Source: Novosphingobium sp. UBA1948
GTDB lineage: Bacteria > Pseudomonadota > Alphaproteobacteria > Sphingomonadales > Sphingomonadaceae
DNA: 34,545 nucleotides
Reading direction: 5' to 3'
Assembly (NCBI GenBank): GCA_002336765.1
Contig: DDES01000213.1
Location: forward strand, 229 to 34,773
The notes beneath the pieces are model-generated. The model made no database searches and was not told the origin of the DNA. It was given only the letters and a program-made list of their open reading frames with translations. Positions within the stretch are counted from its first letter, which is position 1. The number at the start of each line of letters is the position of its first letter. The position numbers and the translations under genes are program-made. Below are positions 23,285 through 32,367 of the stretch, one piece after another.

Positions 23285-25327
23285 ATGCACAAGCTTCCGA
23301 TAGTGGCGGCCCTGCTGGCCGCCGCAAATCCGGCCGCCAACCCCGCTCTTGCCGCCACCACGGCCTCCTCGCCCGATGGCAGCATCACCGTGTCGGTCGA
23401 TACCGACAATGACGGCCACGCCAAATATGCCATCACCCGCAAGGGCAAGCTGCTGATCGCGCCGTCTACTCTGGGCTTCATCCTGACCGATGGCCTCACC
23501 ATGACGCGCGGATGGACCATCACCGGCGCCGAAACGGGCAAGAGCGACAGCACATGGGAACAGCCGTGGGGCGAGCGCCGCTTTGTGCGCGACCATTACA
23601 ACGAGATCACCGTCCATCTGAAGCAGTCGAAGGATTGGGGTGGGCGGCTGATGGATGTGCATTTCCGCCTGTTCGACAATGGCGTGGGCTTCCGTTACGA
23701 GATCCCGAAGCAAGCCGCGTTTTCGACGATGAACATCGCCGACGAGGTGACCGAATTCGACATCGCCCCCAAGGGCACCGCATGGTGGATCACCGGCGGC
23801 GAGTGGAACCGCTACGAGCAGGTCTATCAGAAAACCCCGATCGAGGGCGTGGCCACCGCGCATACGCCGATCACCATGCGGCTCGACGATGGCACACATC
23901 TCTCGTTCCACGAGGCGGCGTTGGTCGATTATTCGGCCATGTGGTTCAAGCGCGCCGAGGGGCAGAAGTTCCGCGCCACGCTCTCGCCTTCAAGCCAAGG
24001 TCCGCGCGTGACGCGCGCCCTGCCCTTTGCCACGCCGTGGCGCACGATCCGCATCGCCGACAATGCGGCGGGGCTGGTCGAGAACGATCTGGAACTGAAC
24101 CTCAACGAGCCGAACAAAATCGGCGATGTCAGCTGGTTCAAGCCGCAGAAATACATCGGCATCTGGTGGGGCATGATCCGCGGCGACTGGACATGGGCCG
24201 AAGGGCCCAAGCATGGCGCCACCACCGAGCGCACCAAGCAATATATGGACTTCGCGGCCAGGCATGGCTTTGCGGGCGTGCTGGTCGAAGGCTGGGACAA
24301 GGGCTGGAACGGCAACTGGTTCGGCACGGGGCAGGATTTCAGCTTTACGCAGGCCACGTCCGATTTTGACATCAAGGCGGTGGCCGCCTATGGCGCGAAA
24401 AAGCATGTGCAATTGATCGGCCATCACGAGACGGGCGGCAATATCGCCAATTACGAGGCCCAGCTCGACGATGCGATGAAACTCTATGCCAGCCTTGGCA
24501 TGCATTCGGTGAAGACCGGCTATGTCGCGGATATGGGCGGCATTCAGGCGCCCTGTGCAGCCGATCCCGCCAAGATCTGCATGGAATGGCACGATGGCCA
24601 GCGCAGCGTGCAGCATCACCTGAAAGTGGTGGAAACGGCCGCGAAATACCACATCACCGTGGATGCCCACGAGCCTGTAAAGGACACCGGCCTGCGCCGC
24701 ACCTATCCCAACTGGGTGGCGCGCGAGGGCGCGCGCGGCATGGAGTATAACGCATGGGGCCAGTTCGCCAACGGACCGGACCATGAACCGACGCTGGTCT
24801 ATACCCGCATGTTGTCTGGCCCCATGGATTTCACGCCGGGGGTGTTGAGCCTCGAAGGCGCCAACCATGCCCCGCTGGCCTCCACGCTGGCCAAGCAATT
24901 GGGGCTGTATTTGGCGATCTATTCCCCGATCCAGATGGCGGCCGACTTCATCGAGAATCTCGAAGCCCATCCCAAGGAACTGGACTTCATCAGCAAGGTG
25001 CCTGCCGACTGGTCCGAAAGCCACCTGATCGCGGGCGAAGTGGGCGATTATGCGATCTTTGCGCGGAAAGACCGCAACAGCGCGGACTGGTATGTCGGCG
25101 GGGTGAACGATGCCACGGCGCGCAACGTCGATCTGTCGTTCGACTTCCTCGATGCCGGCAAAAGCTACATCGCCACGATCTACAAAGACGGCGAAGGCGC
25201 GACCTATCTGACCGAAGCGCGTCACAGGATCGCCTATGAAACACGCACGGTCAAAAAAGGCGACAAGCTGAGCCTGTGGCTGGCGCCCGGTGGCGGCGCG
25301 GCGATCCGGCTGGCCGCATCCAAATAG
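23285..25327 (+). CDS. Secreted GH97 alpha-glucosidase (SusB-like, inverting type)
   Basis: A 680-residue GH97 enzyme with a signal peptide (cleavage near NPALA-A, about residue 23). The N-terminal beta-domain (SPDGSITVSVDTDNDG onward) is followed by the catalytic barrel with IGIWWGMIRGDWTW. E463 in DAHEPVK and E487 in ARGMEYN are 24 residues apart, the same spacing as base E508 and acid E532 of Bacteroides SusB. E382 in GHHETGG is a candidate for the second SusB base, E439. This pattern suggests an inverting alpha-glucosidase rather than the retaining GH97 branch. GGGAGAGAG precedes the ATG at 23285; the longer open frame upstream runs into the previous gene. It would release glucose from malto-oligosaccharides in the periplasm. 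It is the last gene of the locus, followed by a strong hairpin. Confidence 0.92.
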   Translation: MHKLPIVAALLAAANPAANPALAATTASSPDGSITVSVDTDNDGHAKYAITRKGKLLIAPSTLGFILTDGLTMTRGWTITGAETGKSDSTWEQPWGERRFVRDHYNEITVHLKQSKDWGGRLMDVHFRLFDNGVGFRYEIPKQAAFSTMNIADEVTEFDIAPKGTAWWITGGEWNRYEQVYQKTPIEGVATAHTPITMRLDDGTHLSFHEAALVDYSAMWFKRAEGQKFRATLSPSSQGPRVTRALPFATPWRTIRIADNAAGLVENDLELNLNEPNKIGDVSWFKPQKYIGIWWGMIRGDWTWAEGPKHGATTERTKQYMDFAARHGFAGVLVEGWDKGWNGNWFGTGQDFSFTQATSDFDIKAVAAYGAKKHVQLIGHHETGGNIANYEAQLDDAMKLYASLGMHSVKTGYVADMGGIQAPCAADPAKICMEWHDGQRSVQHHLKVVETAAKYHITVDAHEPVKDTGLRRTYPNWVAREGARGMEYNAWGQFANGPDHEPTLVYTRMLSGPMDFTPGVLSLEGANHAPLASTLAKQLGLYLAIYSPIQMAADFIENLEAHPKELDFISKVPADWSESHLIAGEVGDYAIFARKDRNSADWYVGGVNDATARNVDLSFDFLDAGKSYIATIYKDGEGATYLTEARHRIAYETRTVKKGDKLSLWLAPGGGAAIRLAASK

Positions 25328-25332
25328 GCGTG

Positions 25333-25356
25333 AGGGGCGTCTTCACCGGCGCCCCT
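25333..25356. terminator. Bidirectional terminator between GH97 and DUF3422 genes
   Basis: A perfect seven-base stem AGGGGCG (25333-25339) / CGCCCCT (25350-25356) with a ten-base loop fills the 33-base gap between two convergent genes. It is followed by TTTCC on the plus strand; on the minus strand the T-tract is poor. It is placed to stop transcription of the GH97 gene and probably of the hydrogenase-sensor operon. Confidence 0.7.
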
Positions 25357-25360
25357 TTCC

Positions 25361-26623
25361 TCAATGCTCGCCCAGCACCCGCGCCTTCATGCGGTGCAGC
25401 CCCAGCCACATGGTGATCACCACCACCGGCACCAGCGCTCCCACGATTTCCGCGGCGGGGAAATGCTCGAAGCGATGCTCGGCGGCCTTGAGCATATAGC
25501 CGATCAGGCTGATGCCGTAGTAGGACAGCGCCACCACCGACAGGCCCTCGACCAGTTGCTGCAGCCGCAATTGCAGGCTGGAGGAACGCTCGAGCGAACG
25601 CAACAACCGCCCGTTCTGGTTCTCGATCCGCGTTTCCACCCGCGTGCGCAGCAGCGAGGTGAAATGCGCCGCCCGCGCGGTGAGGTCATCCAGCCTCCGG
25701 CTATAGGCCTGCACCGTGCGGATCGCGGGCAGCAACCGGCGCTGGGTGAAATCCTCAAGGCTGGGATAGCCCGCGATCGCCCGCACCGACAGGCCCGCCA
25801 GCCTTTCCTCCACCAGTTGCGCATAGGCCGCCGTGGCGCTCATGCGATAGGAGGTTTCGGTCGACAGGCTCATCAGATCAAGGCTGAGCGCGCTAACCTG
25901 TTCGAGCAGGGCATCGTCGGTGATTTCGGGCCGCGCCACATCGCCCGCCAGTTGCCGCAGGGCCGCCTCGTCGGCATCCAGCCGCCCCCAGTTGCCCTGC
26001 GCCACCGGCAGACCCATCAGCGCCAGATTGCGGTAATTGCCCAATTCCTGAAAGCGCTGGAGCAGCCGCGCCAGATCGCCCGAAGGCGCGCCATTGGCCG
26101 CCACCAGCGAGATGCCCAGCCCCTCCGGCCCGACGCGGAAATCCGACCACAGCCGCACCGGCCGTTCCAGACTGGCCGCGCCGATATGGCAGGACACGAG
26201 ATCGGAGCCGACAAAATCCAGATCGGGCAACAAGGCCTCGGCCTCGGCCTCGGTGGCGACCAGATGGATGCGCGTGGCGCGGATCACCTCGCCCGGAAAG
26301 CGCTCGATCCATGCCAGCGCCGGGGCCACATCCACCGCCGGATCGCGCACAAACAGGGTGATCCCGCAAGCCTCGCTATGCTGCTCCCACGCAAAGGACA
26401 GACCCGGCCCCAGTTCGCCCTCGGCATGGCGGGCATTGTCGGAAGGGGCCAGATGCCCGTTCAAGGGCAAATCATCCAGCATCGCCCGCTCGGCTGCGCG
26501 ATCCTGCGGCGCCACGATGCGCAAGACTTGCAGGATCTGCGCAGGCGGCGCCAGACGCGGCCAGCGCCGCAAATGCATTTCGCCCACCACTTGCCGCCGC
26601 AGCGGATGTTCGTTCAATCGCAT
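25361..26623 (-). CDS. DUF3422 membrane-anchored protein
   Basis: A 420-residue protein of the DUF3422 family of unknown function. The N-terminal two thirds are soluble, opening with MRLNEHPLRRQVVGEMHLRR, a phrase typical of the family. A helical, probably coiled-coil stretch lies at about 280-350 with many Arg, Glu and Leu. Two hydrophobic helices near the C-terminus (about 361-379 and 391-410) should anchor it in the inner membrane. Its start overlaps the end of hypF by ten bases, so it is likely translated with the hydrogenase-sensor operon. That coupling hints at a link to hydrogen metabolism or its signalling, but no function is established. It is the last gene of the operon. Confidence 0.82.
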   Translation of the reverse strand: MRLNEHPLRRQVVGEMHLRRWPRLAPPAQILQVLRIVAPQDRAAERAMLDDLPLNGHLAPSDNARHAEGELGPGLSFAWEQHSEACGITLFVRDPAVDVAPALAWIERFPGEVIRATRIHLVATEAEAEALLPDLDFVGSDLVSCHIGAASLERPVRLWSDFRVGPEGLGISLVAANGAPSGDLARLLQRFQELGNYRNLALMGLPVAQGNWGRLDADEAALRQLAGDVARPEITDDALLEQVSALSLDLMSLSTETSYRMSATAAYAQLVEERLAGLSVRAIAGYPSLEDFTQRRLLPAIRTVQAYSRRLDDLTARAAHFTSLLRTRVETRIENQNGRLLRSLERSSSLQLRLQQLVEGLSVVALSYYGISLIGYMLKAAEHRFEHFPAAEIVGALVPVVVITMWLGLHRMKARVLGEH

Positions 26624-28887
26624 GGCCCGTCCCCCCGTAAAGCCGCAATAATCCCTTGCCCCAGCGACAGGCCGCCGTCATTGGCGGGCACCTGTCGATG
26701 TACCAGCGGGACAAAGCCCCGCCGCGTCAACCCTTTGCGCAGCGCGGCCAGCAGCACGCGGTTCTGCATCACCCCGCCCGATAGCGCGACACTTTGCCCC
26801 GCCTGCCCGAACCGCGCCACGGCTTGCGCCAAAGCCTCGGCCACGCCCAGATGGAAACGCGCGGCGATCCGCCCCCGCTCCTCGCCCCGCACCAGATCTG
26901 CCAGCAACGCTTGCCATAGTGGTGCCCATTCCAGCACGGATTCACCACCTGCGGGATAGGGACTTTCGTCCAGAAAGAAGGGCCGCGCCAGCGCTTCGAG
27001 CGCCATCGCCGCCTGCGCCTCATGGCTGATGCGTTGCGGATAAAGGCCCAGCGCCGCCGCCGCCGCATCGAACAGACGCCCCGCCGAGGAACAGGGCGGG
27101 CAATTCGTGCCGCTCGCCATCATACTTTCGGCCAGCGCCAACCGCGACGGCTCGGGCAAATGCGCCAGAACCGGCCCAGCCTGCGCCCGCCAGTCCGGCC
27201 CCAAGGCATGCACCAGATGCGCCAGCAGATTGCGCCACGGTTCGCGCATCGCCGCCGCCCCGCCGATCAGCGGCACGGCTGGAAAACCGCCGAGCCGCCG
27301 CGTCGCGCGATAATCGCCCGCCAAAATCTCGCCACCCCACAGCGTGCCATCCGGCCCCAGCCCCAGCCCGTCGAGCAACAGGCCCAGATGTTCGCCATCC
27401 CCTATGCCATTATCCGCCAGACAGGCCGCCATATGGGCATGATGATGGGCCACGCGCACCAGCCGCGCGCCGCTTTGCTCGGCCATCCGCTCGCCCAACT
27501 GCGTCGAGAGGTAGGAGGCATGGGCATCCACCGCGATGATCTGCGGCGTGAAATCATAGAGGTTGCGATAGAGGTCAAGCATGGCGCGATAATCCTCGAG
27601 CGCACTGGCCTGCTCGAGATCACCGATATGCTGGCTGACAATTGCCTCGCCGCCACGGATCAGGGCGAAGGTCGCCTTCAACTCGCCCCCCAGCGCCAGC
27701 GTAGGCGGCAGATCTCGGAAAGGCAGCGCGATCGGCGCGGGGGCAAAGCCGCGCGCGCGGCGGATCGGCAGCGGCGCCCCCGCCTCGTCGAGCGCCAGCA
27801 CGCTGTCGTCCAGCCGGTTGAGGATTGGACGGTCATGCATCAGAAAAGCGTCGGCAACCCCGCCCAGCGCCACGCGCGCAGCATCATTGCCCGTCACCAT
27901 GGGCGTGTCGCTGCGATTGCCCGAGGTCATCACCAGCGGTCCGCCAAAAGCGCGCGCCAGCAGATGGTGCAAGGGCGTGGCGGGCAGCATCACACCCAGA
28001 TGGTCCTGATCGGGCGCCAACATCTCCGGCATCGCGTCCCGACGCGGCAGCAGCACAATCGGCGCGACGGGGCTTTCCAGCAAGGCGCGCGCCTGCGGGC
28101 TGACCACGCAAAACGCCTCTGGCGTGGCGCTCATCAGCGCGAAGGGTTTGGCATCGCGCGCCTTGCGGCGGCGCAACTCGGCCACCGCCGCCCCATTCAG
28201 GGCATCGCAGGCCAGATGGAAGCCCCCCAGCCCCTTGATCGCCACGATCCGCCCCGCCTTGAGCAGGGCCACGGTCGCGGCCAGAGGATCCCCCTCGGCG
28301 CCCTCCAGCCACAGACGCGGGCCACAGGCGGGACAGGCGATGGGCTGGGCATGAAAGCGTCGGTCGGCAGGATTGTCATATTCGGCCTGACAGGCCGGGC
28401 ACAGCGGGAAACCGGCCATGGCGGTGTTGGGCCGGTCCCACGGAATGGCGTGCGCAATGGTCAGGCGCGGGCCGCAATGGGTGCAATTGGCAAAGGCATA
28501 GCCATGGCGCCGCTCGACCGGATCGAGCACCTCGGCAAGGCAATCGGGGCAGGTCGCCGCATCGGGCGGGATCACCGCGCTGGCGGCTCCGGCGGCGCTG
28601 GCCACAATGCGGAAATCATGCGGCGCTTCGCCCGTCAGCGCCGCCGCCTCCACTGCGCCCACCCGCGCCAATACCGGCGCATCGGCCACCAGCCTGCGCT
28701 CCAGCGTGTCGAGCGCATCACCCGCGCCCCATGCCGCGATCAGCACGCCCTCGCCATCGTTCCGCACCTCGCCCGCAAGGCCGAGTTCGCGCGCCAGACG
28801 CCAGACAAACGGGCGAAACCCAACCCCCTGCACCAAGCCGCGCACGCGAATCTGGCGCGCTCCCACGTCAGGCACGGCCGCCGCCAT
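26614..28887 (-). CDS. hypF: Carbamoyltransferase HypF ([NiFe]-hydrogenase maturation)
   Basis: A 757-residue maturase that makes the thiocarbamate on HypE which becomes the CN ligands of the [NiFe] site. Domains in order: acylphosphatase (10-95, RGLVQGVGFRPFVWR); two zinc fingers (C113, C116, C135, C138 and C163, C166, C185, C188); YrdC-like (about 195-385, KGLGGFHLACDA and MTSGNRSDTPM); and a Kae1-like C-terminal domain with the metal-binding HHHAH (481-485). Full length and intact. The ATG at 28887 shares one base with the stop of hupV (TGATG); longer frames to 29205 run into hupV and are rejected. The end overlaps the DUF3422 gene. Its presence inside the sensor operon links sensor maturation to sensor expression. 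Confidence 0.96.
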   Translation of the reverse strand: MAAAVPDVGARQIRVRGLVQGVGFRPFVWRLARELGLAGEVRNDGEGVLIAAWGAGDALDTLERRLVADAPVLARVGAVEAAALTGEAPHDFRIVASAAGAASAVIPPDAATCPDCLAEVLDPVERRHGYAFANCTHCGPRLTIAHAIPWDRPNTAMAGFPLCPACQAEYDNPADRRFHAQPIACPACGPRLWLEGAEGDPLAATVALLKAGRIVAIKGLGGFHLACDALNGAAVAELRRRKARDAKPFALMSATPEAFCVVSPQARALLESPVAPIVLLPRRDAMPEMLAPDQDHLGVMLPATPLHHLLARAFGGPLVMTSGNRSDTPMVTGNDAARVALGGVADAFLMHDRPILNRLDDSVLALDEAGAPLPIRRARGFAPAPIALPFRDLPPTLALGGELKATFALIRGGEAIVSQHIGDLEQASALEDYRAMLDLYRNLYDFTPQIIAVDAHASYLSTQLGERMAEQSGARLVRVAHHHAHMAACLADNGIGDGEHLGLLLDGLGLGPDGTLWGGEILAGDYRATRRLGGFPAVPLIGGAAAMREPWRNLLAHLVHALGPDWRAQAGPVLAHLPEPSRLALAESMMASGTNCPPCSSAGRLFDAAAAALGLYPQRISHEAQAAMALEALARPFFLDESPYPAGGESVLEWAPLWQALLADLVRGEERGRIAARFHLGVAEALAQAVARFGQAGQSVALSGGVMQNRVLLAALRKGLTRRGFVPLVHRQVPANDGGLSLGQGIIAALRGDGPCD

Positions 28888-30362
28888 CAATGCACCGTGC
28901 AAACCATGCAGGGATCGAAGCTGCGCACGATATGCTGCACGCTCACCGGCTCGCTCTCGCCGCTGCGCAAGGGGGCGCCGACCAGCGCCTGTTCGAGCGG
29001 GCCGGGCGTTCCGCGCGCGTCGCGGGGCGAGAAGTTCCATGTCGTGGGCGCGATGATCTGGTAATGGCGGATGCGCCCGTCCTCCAGCCGCAGCCAATGC
29101 CCCAGACTGCCGCGCGCGGCCTCGGTCAGGCCCATGCCCTCGCCGCTGGAGGCGATGGGCGCGGTGTCGCGGAACGGCGCCTCGGGATCGATGGCGGCCA
29201 GCCATTGCTCCATCGCCAGCACCACCAGCGCCAGTTCCACCATACGCGCCACCACGCGCGCCTCGACGCCTGCGCCATCGCGCGCCACCATATCGCGCAG
29301 CAACGGATGACCCGCCACCAATTGCCGCGAGAGCGCCCCCACCTCGGCCACATGGCCATCAAGGCGCGGCGCCTTGCACCAGCTATAGGCGTCCTCGCCG
29401 GCCATGTCGGGCGCGGGGGCGGCTTGCGATGGCACACCGCCCTCGCCCTTATACCATGCGTGCGAGACATCCTCCGCAATGGCAGCCAGCGGCAGCGGCG
29501 AGGCGCTGGCCGTTTCGGCATGGAACACGCCGCGCGGAAACAGCGGCCCATCCGCCGAGGCATAGGCGCCAAACGACAGGTGGCGGATCGCCGTACGCCC
29601 CAGTCGCGCCAACCCCAGGCCTTGCGACAGGCGCAGGAAGCGGGCGAAATCGCCCTGACTTTGCTCGCCATAGGCATAGAGCACATCGCGCGTGGCCAGC
29701 CCCGCAATCGCTTCCAGCGGGGCGGCATAGAGCGTGGTTTCAAGGAAAGCGCGAAAGCCCACCAGCATCAAGCGCAGCCGCGCCTTTTCCGCCGCCGAGA
29801 TCGCCCGTGTCGAGCCGAAAGGCTGGATCGAGAGTGTATGCGGCCATTTGCCCGCCAGCACGCCCAGCATCGCCATCAACCCCGCCCGCGCGGGCAACAT
29901 CTGGGCACTGGCCGTGCCCTTCATCGCCACGAAACGCTCGGCCGCAGCGCTATACCACGGCTCGGCGGCATAGGTGGCGCGGGCGAAATCGGGCATGAAG
30001 AACAGGTAGAAATGGGTGAGATGGTCCGCGATATTCTCCACCGCATGGACCAGATTGATGGAATGGGTGCCATTGGGCGGGGTGGAACGTCGCGCATGGC
30101 CCGAGGCGCGCACGCCGCCCAAAGCCCGCGCCGCCGCCACCGACTGGCTGACCGAGCAGATGCCGCAGATGCGCGGGGCATAGGTCAACGCATCGCTGGC
30201 CAGTTTACCCACCAGCATGGCCTCGAAGCCGCGATAGAGCGGCGAGGTGACACGCGCCTCGCCCACCGCACCATCCACCAGATCGATGCGTACTTCCAGA
30301 TCGCCCTCGACACGGTTGAAGGGGCCAAGGATCAGGCGGCGGTCATTCTTCGCCCCACTCAT
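28887..30362 (-). CDS. hupV: Regulatory [NiFe]-hydrogenase (H2 sensor) large subunit HupV/HoxC
   Basis: A 491-residue catalytic subunit of a group 2b hydrogen sensor. Nickel ligands are in the L1 motif RICGICS (C66, C69) and the L2 motif DPCMVCTVH (C485, C488). The protein ends at that His, so the protease-cleaved tail of ordinary large subunits is missing, as in HupV and HoxC. I68, between the L1 cysteines, and a Phe in HFYLFFMPDF (about 121) match the bulky Ile/Phe gas-channel residues linked to O2 insensitivity of Ralstonia HoxC. The ATG at 30362 overlaps the hupU stop by four bases. The protein should be cytoplasmic and signal H2 through the adjacent kinase rather than conserve energy. 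Confidence 0.95.
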   Translation of the reverse strand: MSGAKNDRRLILGPFNRVEGDLEVRIDLVDGAVGEARVTSPLYRGFEAMLVGKLASDALTYAPRICGICSVSQSVAAARALGGVRASGHARRSTPPNGTHSINLVHAVENIADHLTHFYLFFMPDFARATYAAEPWYSAAAERFVAMKGTASAQMLPARAGLMAMLGVLAGKWPHTLSIQPFGSTRAISAAEKARLRLMLVGFRAFLETTLYAAPLEAIAGLATRDVLYAYGEQSQGDFARFLRLSQGLGLARLGRTAIRHLSFGAYASADGPLFPRGVFHAETASASPLPLAAIAEDVSHAWYKGEGGVPSQAAPAPDMAGEDAYSWCKAPRLDGHVAEVGALSRQLVAGHPLLRDMVARDGAGVEARVVARMVELALVVLAMEQWLAAIDPEAPFRDTAPIASSGEGMGLTEAARGSLGHWLRLEDGRIRHYQIIAPTTWNFSPRDARGTPGPLEQALVGAPLRSGESEPVSVQHIVRSFDPCMVCTVH

Positions 30363-31366
30363 GCCCCGCCCTTCCTCTTGTCGCGCGGCAACACGCTGGC
30401 GCGGGGCTTGGCGGCATTTTCCTTCAACCGTTTGGGCGTGGCAGCCTTGCTCAGACTGGCCAGTGCGACAAACCACGCTTTAGGCATGTCGGTGGGCAGG
30501 CCGATGGGAATGCCGCTGATCTTGGGCGTTTCGACAAAGGCATGGCCCGGTTCCTCGAAGGCGGGGGCGGTGCAATTGATGCAAGGATAGCCGCCATCGA
30601 GGCAGGAGCCCGACCCGTTCCACGCGCGGATGTTGCAATCGGCGCGAGCCTGTGTGCCGATGCAACCGAGATTTTCCATCATGCAGCCCAGATCGCCCAG
30701 ATCCTCGGCGCTGGCCTTGAACTCGTAATATTCGTTGCGGGCACAGCCGTGGTGCACCAGTTGCGCGGTATAGGCCAGCGGGCGCTCCCATTCATCGAGA
30801 TCGGCGCGGGTAAGATCGCCTGCGGCCAGTTGCAGGATGGTGTCGACAAACCAGCCCGGATGGATCGGGCAACCGGCGATATTGATGACCGGCAGGCCGC
30901 CCTGCGCGATAAAGCCTGCGCCCAGCAGGCCGCCCGCCGTGGTGCCGTCATAGGCAAGGCCGGTGGCCTCCACATGGTTGCCGCCGCCTGCGGTGATGCC
31001 GCCAAACGCCGCGCAGGAGCCGACCGCGATAACATGCGCCGCGCGCTGCGCCAGCGCCGCGACCATATCGCGCATCGGCTGGCCCGTGCCCGCCGCCAGA
31101 TGGAAGCGGCCCGTGCCCGCCGGCCCGTTAATCACCGAGCCTTCAAGACAGAGAATATCGAAAGGCTCATCCCCCCGCGCCGCAGCGGCCAGCAAATCGC
31201 GCGCCTCGGCTCCGCTCGCCTCGGACAGCGAGGGGTGCCACAGGATCTCGACCCCTGCCCCTTTCAGCGCGGTGTAAAGGTCCGGCCCCTGCGCGCCCAG
31301 CAGCGAGAGGGTGCAGCCCCCGCAACCGCCCGATTGCAGCCAGATCAGGCGCAAGGGACGGCTCAT
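30359..31366 (-). CDS. hupU: Regulatory [NiFe]-hydrogenase (H2 sensor) small subunit HupU/HoxB
   Basis: A 335-residue iron-sulfur subunit. The proximal-cluster motif SGGCGGCTLSLL (C15, C18) lies at the very N-terminus with no twin-arginine signal, so the complex stays in the cytoplasm as in known H2 sensors. Further ligands are in VGSCAAFGG, NIAGCPIHPGW, HHGCARNEYYEF, GCMMENLGCIG, CNIRAWNGSGSC and CINCTAP. A basic C-terminal tail (about 300-335, many Lys and Arg) extends past the hydrogenase core. In Ralstonia HoxB a C-terminal extension is needed for assembly with the kinase. The gene overlaps both neighbours by four bases, hupT upstream and hupV downstream. Confidence 0.95.
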   Translation of the reverse strand: MSRPLRLIWLQSGGCGGCTLSLLGAQGPDLYTALKGAGVEILWHPSLSEASGAEARDLLAAAARGDEPFDILCLEGSVINGPAGTGRFHLAAGTGQPMRDMVAALAQRAAHVIAVGSCAAFGGITAGGGNHVEATGLAYDGTTAGGLLGAGFIAQGGLPVINIAGCPIHPGWFVDTILQLAAGDLTRADLDEWERPLAYTAQLVHHGCARNEYYEFKASAEDLGDLGCMMENLGCIGTQARADCNIRAWNGSGSCLDGGYPCINCTAPAFEEPGHAFVETPKISGIPIGLPTDMPKAWFVALASLSKAATPKRLKENAAKPRASVLPRDKRKGGA

Positions 31367-32367
31367 TCCCCGTCATCCTCCGCCGAAACCAGCGGCAGGG
31401 TGAGCGTGAACACCGCGCCGCCCGTTTCCGCATCGGCATAATCGAGACTGCCGCCCAGCTTGCCCGCCATATTGTAGCTGACATAAAGGCCCAGCCCCGT
31501 GCCGGTGCCGATCGGCTTGGTGGTGAAGAAAGGCTCGAAAATCTTGTCCTGATGCCGCGGCGCCACGCCCGCGCCATTGTCGGCCACGCGCAACACAAGC
31601 TGGTCGCCCTGTGTGGCGGCGCTGATGGCGATCAACCCGCCATCACGCCCCTTCAAGGCATCGGCGGCGTTCTGCACCAGATTGACGAGAATCTGGTGCA
31701 ACTGCCCCTTGCGGCTGGTCACATCGAGTTTTTCGGGCAGATCGAGCTGCAATTCGGGCGGATCGCGCAAGGCTTTCAACACCCAGTCGCTGGCGGTGTG
31801 GATCAGGCGCACGAGGTTGAAGGTTTCCAGCGGCTCGCGCTGGCTGGCCGAGAAACGGCGCAGATCCTGCACGATGTCGCGCACGCGCTCGGCTCCTTCC
31901 AGCGTGCCATCGACCAGCGGGCCGATGTCGGCCAGCACACGGTCGATCTTCAAGCGCTGGCGCAGTTCGGCCAGTTCATCGGCGCTGTGCCCGCCGTCCA
32001 CCGCGCGCAGATAGTCGGTGATCGCCGCGCCATAGCGTTTGAGCGCGTACATATTGCCGAACACAAAGCTGATCGGATTGTTCAGCTCATGCGCCACGCC
32101 CGCCACCAGACGGCCCAGCGCCGCCATCTTCTCGCTGGTCAGCAATTGCTGCTGGGTCTGGCGCAGCTTTTTATGCGCGCTGTCCAGCTCGGCCAGCGTA
32201 CGCTCAAGCTCGATATTGCGCTCCTCCAGCGCGGTCTGGCTGGCGATGAGATCGGCATAGACCTCGTCCATCTTGCGGATCACATCGATCCACAAATCCT
32301 CGCCCGCCGCCGGAAAGCCCGCGCCAGAGGCATCCTGCACAAAGGGAAAATGCGACAGCGGCGCCAT
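31363..32367 (-). CDS. hupT: Sensor histidine kinase of the H2-signalling system (HupT/HoxJ-like, short)
   Basis: A 334-residue soluble histidine kinase. Residues 40-82 form a coiled coil (ERNIELERTLAELDSAHKKLRQTQQQLL). The H box is VAGVAHELNNP with phospho-acceptor H93, followed by the N box NLVQNAADAL and the ATP-binding glycine motifs DNGAGV and GTGTGLGLYVS with FFTTK between them. No transmembrane segment or PAS domain is visible. Characterised HupT and HoxJ proteins are about 450 residues with an N-terminal PAS input region, so this kinase is about 120 residues shorter. The assignment therefore rests largely on its place between hoxA and hupU. It starts directly after the hoxA stop with no gap, and overlaps hupU by four bases. 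Confidence 0.85.
   Translation of the reverse strand: MAPLSHFPFVQDASGAGFPAAGEDLWIDVIRKMDEVYADLIASQTALEERNIELERTLAELDSAHKKLRQTQQQLLTSEKMAALGRLVAGVAHELNNPISFVFGNMYALKRYGAAITDYLRAVDGGHSADELAELRQRLKIDRVLADIGPLVDGTLEGAERVRDIVQDLRRFSASQREPLETFNLVRLIHTASDWVLKALRDPPELQLDLPEKLDVTSRKGQLHQILVNLVQNAADALKGRDGGLIAISAATQGDQLVLRVADNGAGVAPRHQDKIFEPFFTTKPIGTGTGLGLYVSYNMAGKLGGSLDYADAETGGAVFTLTLPLVSAEDDGE

Noticed and set aside
27022..30590. Two long plus-strand open frames (680 and 619 codons) opposite hypF and hupV
   Set aside because: Shadows of genes with intact metal-ligand motifs on the other strand.
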